The notes under the pieces were generated by a model, which saw only the letters and a list, made by a program, of their open reading frames with translations, made no database searches and was not told where the DNA came from. Both the position numbers and the translations under genes were made by a program. A stretch of DNA of 64,000 nt from Lantana camara (Eukaryota > Streptophyta > Magnoliopsida > Lamiales > Verbenaceae): contig CM074858.1 of assembly GCA_037501455.1 (NCBI GenBank), positions 98,924,001-98,988,000 on the forward strand. Direction: 5' to 3'. Of the stretch, positions 49,714 through 61,100 are shown one piece after another. Positions within the stretch are counted from its first letter, which is position 1. Each line of letters starts with the position of its first letter.

Positions 49714-50118
49714 ACACCTCAACTTTTCAGCTTTTGCAGGTTCGTGCTAGGCGGGAATTAGAGTCTAGCCTGTCTTTTATTCGAGTCTAGCACTTCACCT
49801 TCATATTGTAGCTCATGTATTGACATTTCTTATATTTTGTATTATGCTTTACCTAATATTGGAGGTGATATTGTATTGTATGAAATGTTGGTATCTATTA
49901 ATAAATACGTAAATATGGTACCTATAAGTATTGAATGTTATTGCTTCCGATTTTATTGATACAATTGTTTAGTGGTATTAATTGAGGGTACCCGCCTAGC
50001 TCTTGAGTTTTATTGTCTCCCGTTCGCTATAGTTTTGGTTCATGTATGAATTGCCGTTTCATATGTGGAGTGAGGCTATAGTGCGGGGGATGTGGCGCCT
50101 AGCGTTCCGGGTGCTACA

Positions 50119-52392
50119 CTACATAATAATTTGTTGAGTTTAAATACAATGCATTACAATTATATGTATAATTAGTGAATAAAGTAATGTAATTTTAGTT
50201 ATTAAATGCGTGAATTCATGGTTATACATATGTAATCAAACATTCGGTAAGTATTTCGAACGATATCATCACTTTAAGGACATTCGTTTTATTTTAAATT
50301 GAAATCGAATTTCGTTTTCACATAATATTGGGAAGAGAAATTTTTCTTATTTAATTAACTAACAAGTAAAACATCATGGTATTACATTTAATATTTAAAA
50401 ACAATGTTTTCTCTTTTTTATAGTTTTTTCGGAATTCCGAGGGAAATCCCTCGGAATTCGCAATATATATTTTTCAAAATTAAGCACTACATAATAATTT
50501 GTTGAGTTTAAATACAATCCATGAAAATTATATGTATAATTAGTGAATAAAGTAATGTAATTTTAGTTATTAAATGAGTGAATTGATGGTTAAACATATG
50601 TAATCAAACAATCGGTAATTATTTCGAACGATATCATAACATTAAGGACATTCGTTTTATTTTAAATTGAAATCGAATTTCGTTTTCACATATTCTTGGA
50701 AGAGAAATTTCTCTTATTTAATTAACTAACAAATAAAACATCATTGTATTAGATTTAATATTTTAAAACAATGTTTTCTCTTATTTAAATATTTAGTTTT
50801 TTCGAAATTCCGAGGGAATTCCGAGGGATTTCCAAGGGAAAACCATTTTCTAAGTATTGCTTAATTTTAAAATATATATATAGCAAATTCCGAGGGAATT
50901 CCGAGGGATTTCCAAGAGAAAACCATTTTCCCTCGGAAATCCCTCGGAATTTGCTATATATATATTTTAAAATTAAGCAATACATAATAATTTGTTGAGT
51001 TTAAATACAATCAATGACAATTATACGTATAATTAGTGAATAAAGTAATGTAATTTTAGTTATTAAACGAGTGAATTGATGGTTATACATATGTAATCAA
51101 ACATTCCGAAAGTATTTCGAACGATATCTTAACGTTAAGGACATTCGGTTTATTTTAAATTGAAATCGAATTTCGTTTTCACATATTATTGCGAAGAGAA
51201 ATTTTTCTTATTTAATTAACTAACAAATAAAAAATCATGGTATTACATTTAATATTTAATAACAATGTTTTCTCTTTTTTAAATATTTAGTTTTTTCGAA
51301 ATTGTGATTTTCCCTCGGAATTCCCTCGGAATTTGCTATATATATTTTTTAAAATTAAGCACTACATAATAATTTGTTGAGTTTAAATACAATCCATGGC
51401 AATTATATGTACAATTAGTGAATAAAGTAATGTAATTTTAGTTATTAAATGAGTGAATTGATGGTTATACATATGTAATCAAACATTCGGTAAGTATTTC
51501 GAACGATATCATAAAGTTAAGGACATTCGTTGTTTTTTAAATTGAAATCGAATTTCGTTTTCACATATTATTGGGAAGAAAAAATTTTCTTGTTTAATTA
51601 ACAAATAAATAAACATCAAGGTAATATATTTAATATTTAAAAACAATTTTTCTCTTTTTTAAATATTTAGTTTTTTCGAAATTCCGAGGGATTTCCGACG
51701 GAAAACCATTTTAACTCGGAATTCCCTCGGGAATTGCTATATATATTTTTTAAAATTATGCACTACATAATAATTTGTTGAGTTTAAATACAATGCATTA
51801 CAATTATATGTATAATTAGTGAATAAAGTAATGTAATTTTAGTTATTAAATGCGTGAATTGATGGTTATACATATGTAATCAAACATTCGGTAAGTATTT
51901 CGAACGATATCATCACTTTAAGGACATTCGTTTTATTTTAAATTGAAATCGAATTTCGTTTTCACATATTATTGGGAAGAGAAATTTTTCTTATTTAATT
52001 AACTAACAAGTAAAACATCATGGTATTGCATTTAATATTTAAAAACAATGTTTTCTCTTTTTTATAGTTTTTTCAGAATTCCGAGGGAAATCCCTCGGAA
52101 TTAGCAATATATATTTTTCAAAATTAAGCACTACATAATAATTTGTTGAGTTTAAATACAATCCATGAAAATTATATGTATAATTAGTGAATAAAGTAAT
52201 GTAATTTTAGTTATTAAATGAGTGAATTGATGGTTAAACATATGTAATCAAACAATCGGTAATTATTTCGAACGATATCATAACGTTAAGGACATTCGTT
52301 TTATTTTAAATTGAAATCAAATTTCGTTTTCACATATTATTGGGAAGAGAAATTTTTCTTATTTAATTAACTAACAAATGAAACATCGTGGT
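50119..52392 (+). repeat. Satellite array, block 4 (about 5-6 monomers)
   Basis: Direct continuation of the 1.64-kb higher-order pattern of block 3, interrupted only by the solo LTR. It contains the third extended palindrome (50854-50983) and the AAATTGTGATTTTCCC core at 51299. It stops at 52392 where the next LTR is inserted. Confidence 0.93.
50854..50983. repeat. Extended palindrome, third copy (perfect outer arms)
   Basis: GTATTGCTTAATTTTAAAAT on the left and its exact reverse complement ending AAGCAATAC on the right, continuous through TATATATATAGCAAATTCCGAGGGA into the core. By eye the outer arms of more than 40 bp have no mismatch. Confidence 0.88.
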
Positions 52393-53264
52393 TGTAACGC
52401 CCCGTTTTCAATTTATGCATTATGCGATAATTGATAATGTGCTTAATTGATATTATGTGATACTTTATATATTTTTCGTAATATTAGATACATAATATTT
52501 CCATGAGCTTTTATGAATTAATTGTTAACGTGACTAAATGCTCATATATGTAAATGTGTGGATTTAATTGCATGACTTAAATAGAGTTAGATACTCATTT
52601 TACATGGATTGAAACTTAATTGCATGCATTCATATAATGGAGGGACTTATGTGCAAAAAGTGATGAGTCATGCATATATGTGGAAGACTTTTGTAAATAT
52701 CTCATTCATCTCTTCGATTTCATTTCATTCTCATCAAATTAACCTCACACACACACACACTAAATACCGATTTTTACACCATGGAAGAGAAGGAGGAGAT
52801 TTCATCATTCCAAGTTAATTTCAAGGAGGAATTGCATGAGTATGAGGCATCACCATCATCTCCATAGTTCCTTTCATCTTTCCATTCATTCTTTCAAGGT
52901 ATATGTATGAATTGCTTGAGCTTTTGATTATTTGGTTGAGTAGGGTTTGATGATTGATTGACGCTTTCATGCTTATTCATGATTAGAAGCATATTTAGGT
53001 CCTTGTTTCTTCATTTCTTGCATGAAACTTGAAGTTATGTTGAAGTTGGGAATATATGATTTTATATGGGTCTTTGATTGATGATTCCTTGATGATATTG
53101 CTTGGTTCCTTGGATTAATTGAAGTCTAATTGATATATGTGAGATATATGCTTGATATATGGTGGTTTTGGGGTGAATTCTTGTCTTGGTTTGATGTGGG
53201 TAGGCTTGGGAGCCAATTCCCGTAGGAATGCCCTGTTTTGCCCTGTTTTGTTCTGCTGCGTACA

Positions 53265-53390
53265 GTCGACAGGGGGGTGTCAACTTTGCCTTGTTCCGCG
53301 TGACATGGGGGTGCAGGTTGGTTTGATTTTCTGTACCGTGACACGGGGGTGTCACGTTTTGCCTTTTAATGGTGACACGGGCGTGTCACC
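53265..53390 (+). repeat. Palindromic cassette of solo LTR 52393-55142
   Basis: GTCGACAGGGGGGTGTC (decayed), GACATGGGGGTGCAG, GTGACACGGGGGTGTCAC and GGTGACACGGGCGTGTCACC. Same family as 48430-48551 with several differences. Confidence 0.83.
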
Positions 53391-54731
53391 TTTTATTTCC
53401 TGCATTTTGTCCAACTTCGGACGAACGTCATTTTCACCTCGCTTTGAATTAGAAAACGTGCCATATACCGTCGGAAAGGTCTTTGTGTCTACTTTCATAC
53501 CCAACGAACAAAACTCGATTCCCATTTCTATAAATTAAGATATTTCAGTTTTCCCACAACATGTACATTTCCAAAAATTGTCGGTTTTGGCCAAACTTCA
53601 CCAAAACCTTTCTTATTGCATTCCTTTCACTCTCTTGGCTCCCATATGTGAATTATATGAGTTATATACTTGTTTAATTGATAAGTATGCTCCTACTTGA
53701 TACTTCTTGGTACTTAATTGCTCAAATGTATTGTGTGACTCTATGCCCTATATGAATTGAACTTGAAATGATTGAATGCTTTAAATATGTGACTCCGTGA
53801 GATTTATTTCATCTTTTAAGTGTTAGTTGGTTTTCATATATGATTAAGTGCCACTTAATTGTTAATATGTATGGTTATTAAAGTGTTGGGATGGTTATTT
53901 ATTTACATGAGCATTGTCGTGCGTCATACTTGGTCTCATATTGAGTCTTGTCCCACGAGTTCACGTTATTTCCTTTCTTGTCCAGTTTTTCTCCAGGACG
54001 GAGATCATTGATCGTTGGGCACTTTCTAGTATCCTTGTCTTGTTCCGTCGCTCGTCAGGTGAGGTTTAAATTCTAGATATATAGAACCTTACAACCCTTA
54101 TGTGATTTTCGGCCAAAAGGTATCTATATATATCTATAGTTTTCGAACCTTATGATTTTCAATTGATTTCACGGAATTGGATTGATTGATCGATTGATTA
54201 ACGCATTGATTGTTTTGGCGAGTAACTATTGTTCACGTTGGGCCCGAGGGTAGTGTATTGAGCCAACCGGGAAAGCAAGGGCTGACGGGTAACTCTTGCA
54301 CTATCCTCACCATTGTGGGATCACCTCTGAATCCACCAGGAGGTTTGGTGGAGGAAGAAATCCCGTACGTGGGAGTCATGCTCCTGACGTACACCGTGCC
54401 TGGATGGTTGGGTCTTGCAAGCCCGCCATCACCCGGTGGAAGAAGGAGTTATTGATTGAAATTGCTAATTGTGCACTAAGTTCTATTGCTTGATCACTTA
54501 ATTAATTACAACTGAATTATTGTACACTGTTGGAGAAAGGTTGGAGAATTGCCCTCACTCGCCGGGCCACGTACTGAATTGATAATGATTGAATTATTAA
54601 ATTGATTAGTTGTAATCTCGGGCGAGTTATCTTTTATTATTAAACTTATATTGTTTCTATTTTATGAACCCTTACCCGAGATTATGGCTTGCATGTTACT
54701 TGCGCGAATATTTATTTATAAACCCCTCACT

Positions 54732-54748
54732 CAGTCTGTGGTAGACTG
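54732..54748 (+). other. Conserved LTR hairpin (solo LTR 52393-55142)
   Basis: CAGTCT-GTGGT-AGACTG, extendable by one T-A pair. The stem is perfect although loop and closing pair differ from the neighbour copy at 49697. Confidence 0.7.
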
Positions 54749-55142
54749 ACACCTCACACTTTTCAGGTACTGTCAGTAGCGTGCTAGGCGGGAGTCCGAG
54801 TCGTGTCCAGTTGTCGAGTTGAGTCTATCATTGCATTTTCATGTTATGGATATGTTGGAGATGATAATGTATTGATAAGTGTTGGTACCTACTACTATAT
54901 AAATGTTGGTATCTATAAGTAAATATGTAAATATGGTACCTATAAGTATTGATTGCTATTGCTTCCGCTTTTATTGTTCTGAATTGTTTATTGGTAGTAT
55001 TTGAGGGTACCCGCCTAGCTTTTGAGTTTTTTTTATTGTCACCCGTTCGCCATGAGTCCGGTTCATATATGGACTACCCATTTCATGTGTGAGCTAGACT
55101 TATCGTGCGGGGGTGTGGCATCTCGGCGTTCCGGGTGCTACA

Positions 55143-58100
55143 ATGGTATTACATTTAATATTTAAAAACAATGTTTTCTCTTTTTTAAATATTTAGTTTT
55201 TTCGAAATTCCGAGGGAATTCCGAGGGAAAACCATTTTCCCTCGGATATCCCTCGGAATTTGCTATATATATTTTTTAAAATTAAGCACTACATAATAAT
55301 TTTTTGAGTTTAAAAACAATCCATGGCAATTATATGAACAATTAGTGAATAAAGTAATGTAATTTTAGTTATTAAATGAGTGAATTCATGGTTATACATA
55401 TGTAATCAAACATTCGGTAAGTATTTCGAACGATATCATAACGTTAAGGACATTCGTTTTTTTTTTAATTGAAATCGAATTTCGTTTTCACATATTATTG
55501 GGAAGAGAAATTTTTCTTGTTTAATTAACAAACAAATAAACATCATGGTAATATATTTAATATTTAAAAACAATTTTTCTCTTTTTTAAATATTTAGTTT
55601 TTTCGAAATTCCGAGGGATTTCCGACGGAAAACCATTTTAACTCGGAATTCCCTCGGGAATTCATATATATATTTTTTAAAATTAAGCACTACGTAATAA
55701 TTTGTTGAGGTTAAATACAATCCATTACAATTATATGTATAATTAGTGAATAAAGTAATGTAATTTTAGTTATTAAATGCGTGAATTGATGGTTATACAT
55801 ATGTAATCAAACATTCGGTAAGTATTTCGAACGATATCATAACGTTAAGGACATTCGTTTTATTTTAAATTGAAATCAAATTTCGTTTTCACATATTCTT
55901 GGGAAGAGAAGTTTCTCTTATTTAATTAACTAACAAATAAAACATCATGGTATTACATTTAATATTTAAAAACAATGTTTTCTCTTTTTTAAATATTTAG
56001 TTTTTTCAAAATTCCGAGGGAAAATGGCTATATATATTTTCTAAAATTAAGCACTACAAAAAAATTTGTTGAGTTTAAATACAATCTATGACAATTATAT
56101 GTATATTTAGTGAATAAAGTAATGTAATTTTAGTTATTAAATGCGTGAATTGATGGTTATACATATGTAATCAAACATTCGGTAAGTATTTCGAACGATA
56201 TCATAACGTTAAGGACATTCGTTTTATTTTAAATTGAAATCAAATTTCGTTTTCACATATTATCGGGAAGAGAAATTTTTCTTATTTAATTAACTAACAA
56301 ATAAAACATCATGGTATTACAGTTAATATTTAAAAACAATGTTTTCTCTATTTTAAATATTTACTTTTTTTGAAATTCTGAGGGAGTTCCGAGGGAAAAC
56401 TCCCTCGGAATTTGCTATATATATTTTTTAAAATTAAGCACTACATAATAATTTGTTGAGTTTAAATACAATCCATGATAATTATATGTATAAATAGTGA
56501 ATAAAGTAATGTAATATTAGTTACTAAATGCGTGAATTGATGGTTATACTTATGTAATCAAACATTTGGTGAGTATTTCGAATGATATTATAACATTAAG
56601 GACATTCGTTTTATTTTAAATTGAAATCGAATTTCGTTTTCACATATTCTTGGAAGAGAAATTTCTCTTATTTAATTAACTAACAAATAAAACATCATTG
56701 TATTAGATTTAATATTTTAAAACAATGTTTTCTCTTATTTAAATATTTAGTTTTTTTGAAATTCCGAGGGAATTCCGAGGGATTTCCAAGGGAAAACCAT
56801 TTTCCCTCGGAAATCCCTCGGAATTTGCAATATGTATATTTTAAAATTAAGCAATACATAATAATTTGTTGAGTTTAAATACAATCAATGACAATTATAC
56901 ATATAATTAGTGAATAAAGTAATGTAATTTTAGTTATTAAATGAGTGAATTGATGGTTATACATATGTAATAAAACATTCCGAAAGTATTTCGAACGATA
57001 TCATAACGTTAAGTACATTCGGTTTAATTTAAATTTCAATCGAATTTCGTTTTCACATATTATTGAAAAGAGAAATTTTTCTTATTTAATTAACTAACAA
57101 ATAAAAAATCATGGTATTACATTTAATATTTAAAAACAATGTTTTCTCTTTTTTAAATATTTACTTTTTTCGAAATTGTGATTTTCCCTCGGAATTCCCT
57201 CGGAATTTGCTATCTATATTTTTTAAAATTAAGCACTACATAATAATTTGTTGAGTTTAAATACAATCCATGGCAATTATATGTACAATTAGTGAATAAA
57301 GTAATGTAATTTTAGTTATTAAATGAGTGAATTGATGGTTATACATATGTAATCAAACATTCGGTAAGTATTTCGAACGATATCATCAAGTTAAGGACAT
57401 TCGTTTTTTTTTAAATTGAAATCGAAGTTCGTTTTCACATATTATTGGGAAGAAAAATTTTTCTTGTTTAATTAACAAAGAAATAAACATCATGGTAATA
57501 TATTTAATATTTAAAAACAATTTTTCTCTTTTTTAAATATTTAGTTTTTTCGAAATTCCGAGGGAATTCCGACGGAAAACCATTTTAACTCGGAATTCCC
57601 TCGGGAATTGCTATATATATTTTTTAAAATTAAGCACTACGTAATAATTTGTTGAGTTTAAATATAATCCATTACAATTATATGTATAACTAGTGAATAA
57701 AGTAATGTAATTTTAGTTATTAAATGCGTGAATTGATGGTTATACATATGTAATTAAACATTCGGTAAGTATTTCGAACGATATCATAACGTTAAGGACA
57801 TTCGTTTTATTTTAAATTGAAATCGAATTTCGTTTTCACATATTATTGGGAAGAGAAATTTTTCTTATTTAATTAACTAACAAATAAAACATCATGGTAT
57901 TACATTTAATATTTAAAAACAATGTTTTCTCTTTTTGATAGTTTTTTCGAAATTCCAAGGGAAATCCCTCGGAATTCGAAATATATATTTTTTAAAATTA
58001 AGCACTACATAATAATTTGTTGAGTTTAAATACAATCTATGAATATTATATGTATAATTAGTGAATAAAGTAATGTAATTTTAGTTGTTAAATGAGTGAA

Positions 58101-61100
58101 ATGATGGTTATACATATGTAATCAAACATTTCGTAAGTATTTCAAACGATATCATAACGTTAAGGACATTCGTTTTATTTTAAATTGAAATCGAATTTCG
58201 TTTTCACATATTATTGGGAAGAGAAATTTTTCTTATTTAATTAACTAACAAATAAAACATCATGGTACTACATTTAATATTTAAAAAAATGTTTTCTCTT
58301 TTTTAAATATTTAGTTTTTTTGAAATACCGAGGGAATTCCGAGGGATTTCCGAGGAAAACTATTTTCCCTCGGAAATCCCTCGGAATTTGCTATATATAT
58401 ATTTGAAAATTAAGCAATACATAATAATTTGTTGAGTTTAAAAACAATCCATGACAATTATAGGTATAATTAGTGAATAAAGTAATGTAATTTTAGTTAT
58501 TAAATGAGTGAATTGATGGTTATACATATGCAATCAAACATTCCGTAAGTATTTCGAACGATATTATAACGTTAAGGACATTCGTTTTATTTTAAATTGA
58601 AATCGAATTTCGTTTTCACATATTATTGGGAAGAGAAATTTTTCTTATTTAATTAACTAACAAATAAAACATCATGGTATTACATTTAATATTTAAAAAC
58701 AATGTTTTCTCTTTTTTAAATATTTAGTTTTTTCGAAATTGCGTGGGAATTCCGAGTGAAACCAGTTTCCCTCGGAAATCTCTCAGAATTCCCTCTTAAT
58801 ATGTATATATATTTTTTAAAATTAAGCACTACATAATAATTTGTTGAGTTTAAATACAATCCATGACAATTATATGTATAATTAGTTAATAAAATAATGT
58901 AATTTTAGTTATAAAATGCGCGAATTGATGGTTATACATATGTAATCAAATAGTCCGTAAGTATTTCGAATGATATCATAACGTTAAGGATATTCGTTTT
59001 ATTTTACATTGAAATCGAATTTCGTTTTCAGATATTATTGGGAAGAGAAATTTTTCTTATTTAATTAACTAACAAATAAAACATCATGGTATAACATTTA
59101 ATATTTAAAAACAATGTTTTCTCTTTTTTAAATATTTAGTTTTTTTTTAAATTCCGAGGGAATTTTTTTAAAATTAAGCACTACATAATAATTTGTTGAG
59201 TTTAAATACAATCCATAACAATTATATGTATAATTATTGAATAAAGTAATGTAATATTAGTTATTAAATGCGTGAATTGATGGTTATACATATGTAATCA
59301 AACATTCGGTGAGTACTTCGAACGATATCACAACGTTAAGATCATTCATTTTATTTTAAATTGAAATCGAATTTCGTTTTCACATATTCTTGGAAGAGAA
59401 ATTTTTCTTATTTAATTAACTAAGAAATAAAACATCATTGTATTAGATTAAATATTTAAAAACAATGTTTTCTCTTTTTTAAATATTTACTTTTTTCGAA
59501 ATTTCGAGGGAATTCCAAGGGAAAACCATTTTCCCTCGGAATTCCCTCGGAATTTGCTTTATATATTTTTTAAAATTAAGCACTACATAATAATTTGTTG
59601 AGTTTAAATACAATCCATGGCAATTATATGTACAATTAGTGAATAAAGTAATGTAATTTTAGTTATTAAATGAGTGAATTGATGGTTATACATATGTAAT
59701 CAAACATTCGGTAAGTATTTCGAACGATATCGTAAAGTTAAGGACATTCGTTTTTTTTTAAATTGAAATCGAATTTCTTTTTCACATATTATTGGGAGGA
59801 AAAATTTTTCTTGTTTAATTAACAAACAAATAAACATCATGGTAATATATTTAATATTTAAAAACAATTTTTCTCTTTTTTAAATACTTAGTTTTTTCGA
59901 AATTCCGAGGGATTTCCGACGAAAAACCATTTTAACTCGGAATTCCCTCGGGAATTGCTATATATATTTTTTAAAATTAAGCACTACGTAATAATTTGTT
60001 GAGTTTAAATATAATCCATTACAATTATATGTACAACTAGTGAATAAAGTAATGTAATTTTAGTTATTAAATGCGTGAATTCATGGTTATACATATGTAA
60101 TCAAACATTCGGTAAGTATTTCGAATGATATCATAACGTTAAGGACATTCGGTTTATTTTAAATTGAAATCGAATTTCGTTTTCACATATTATTGCGAAG
60201 AGAAATTTTTCTTATTTAATTAACTAACAAATAAAACATCATGGTATTACATTTAATATTTAAAAACAATGTTTTCTCTTTTTTATAGTTTTTTCGAAAT
60301 TCCGAGGGAAATCCCTCGGAATTCGAAATATATATTTTTTAAAATTAAGCACTACATAATAATTTGTTGAGTTTAAATACAATCTATGAAAATTATATGT
60401 ATAATTAGTGAATAAAGTAATGTAATTTTAGTTATTAAATGAGTGAAATGATGGTTATACATATGTAATCAAACATTTCGTAAGTATTTCAAACGATATC
60501 ATAACGTTAAGGACATTCGTTTTATTTTAAATTGAAATCGAATTTCGTTTTCACATATTATTGGGAAGAGAAATTTTTCTTATTTAATTAACTAACAAAT
60601 AAAACATCATGGTACTACATTTAATATTTAAAAAAATGTTTTCTCTTTTTTAAACATTTAGTTTTTTCGAAATTCCGAGGGAATTCCGAGGAATTTTCGA
60701 GGAAAACCATTTTCGCTCGGAAATCCCTCGGAATTTGCTATATATATATTTGAAAATTAAGCAATACATAATAATTTGTTGAGTTTAAATACAATCCATG
60801 ACAATTATAGGTATAATAAGTGAATAAAGTAATGTAATTTTAGTTATTAAATGAGTGAATTGATGGTTATACATATGCAATCAAACATTCCGTAAGTATT
60901 TCGAACGATATCATAACGTTAAGGACATTCAGTTTATTTTAAATTGAAATCGAATTTCGTTTTCACATATTATTGGGAAGAGAAATTTTTCTTATTTAAT
61001 TAACTAACAAATAAAACATCATGGTATTACATTTAATATTTAAAAACATTGTTTTCTCTTTTTTAAATATTTAGTTTTTTCGAAACTGCGAGGGATTTCG

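Larger units (their letters stand above)
47507..50118 (+). mobile_element. Solo LTR of the Tekay-related family (2612 bp)
   Basis: TGTAACGCCCCAATTTCC at the start and GGGTGCTACA at the end, with a clean 5-bp target duplication and no internal region, so it is the product of LTR-LTR recombination. Landmarks: AC-rich tract about 47917, donor-like AAG|GTAG at 48070, cassette 48430-48551 of GACACGGGGGTGTC units, covarying hairpin 49697-49713, TTTTGCAG ending 49739, GCTAGGCGGGA just after. No coding capacity is seen. Confidence 0.94.
47502..50123. repeat. Target-site duplication CTACA around the solo LTR
   Basis: CTACA at 47502-47506 and 50119-50123. Removing the LTR and one copy restores the satellite consensus GCACTACATAATAA. 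Confidence 0.93.
52393..55142 (+). mobile_element. Solo LTR of the Tekay-related family (2750 bp)
   Basis: Starts TGTAACGCCCCG and ends GGGTGCTACA. The flanks are GTGGT (52388-52392) and ATGGT (55143-55147); the satellite consensus is CATCATGGTATTAC, so the duplication is ATGGT with one later change on the left. Landmarks: (AC)n about 52746-52762, donor-like AAG|GTATA at 52899, cassette 53265-53390, covarying hairpin 54732-54748, TTTTCAG ending 54766. It is close to but distinct from 47507-50118. No coding capacity is seen. Confidence 0.92.

Noticed and set aside
46524..50985. Two 66-codon frames with self-similar halves near 46524 and 50785
   Set aside because: The apparent internal symmetry comes from the extended palindrome in the satellite DNA; not a protein.
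52588..52818. Possible host gene exon in the 52393-55142 LTR
   Set aside because: The segment aligns with non-coding parts of the other LTRs (AC-rich tract and following leader) and the frame is not shared.
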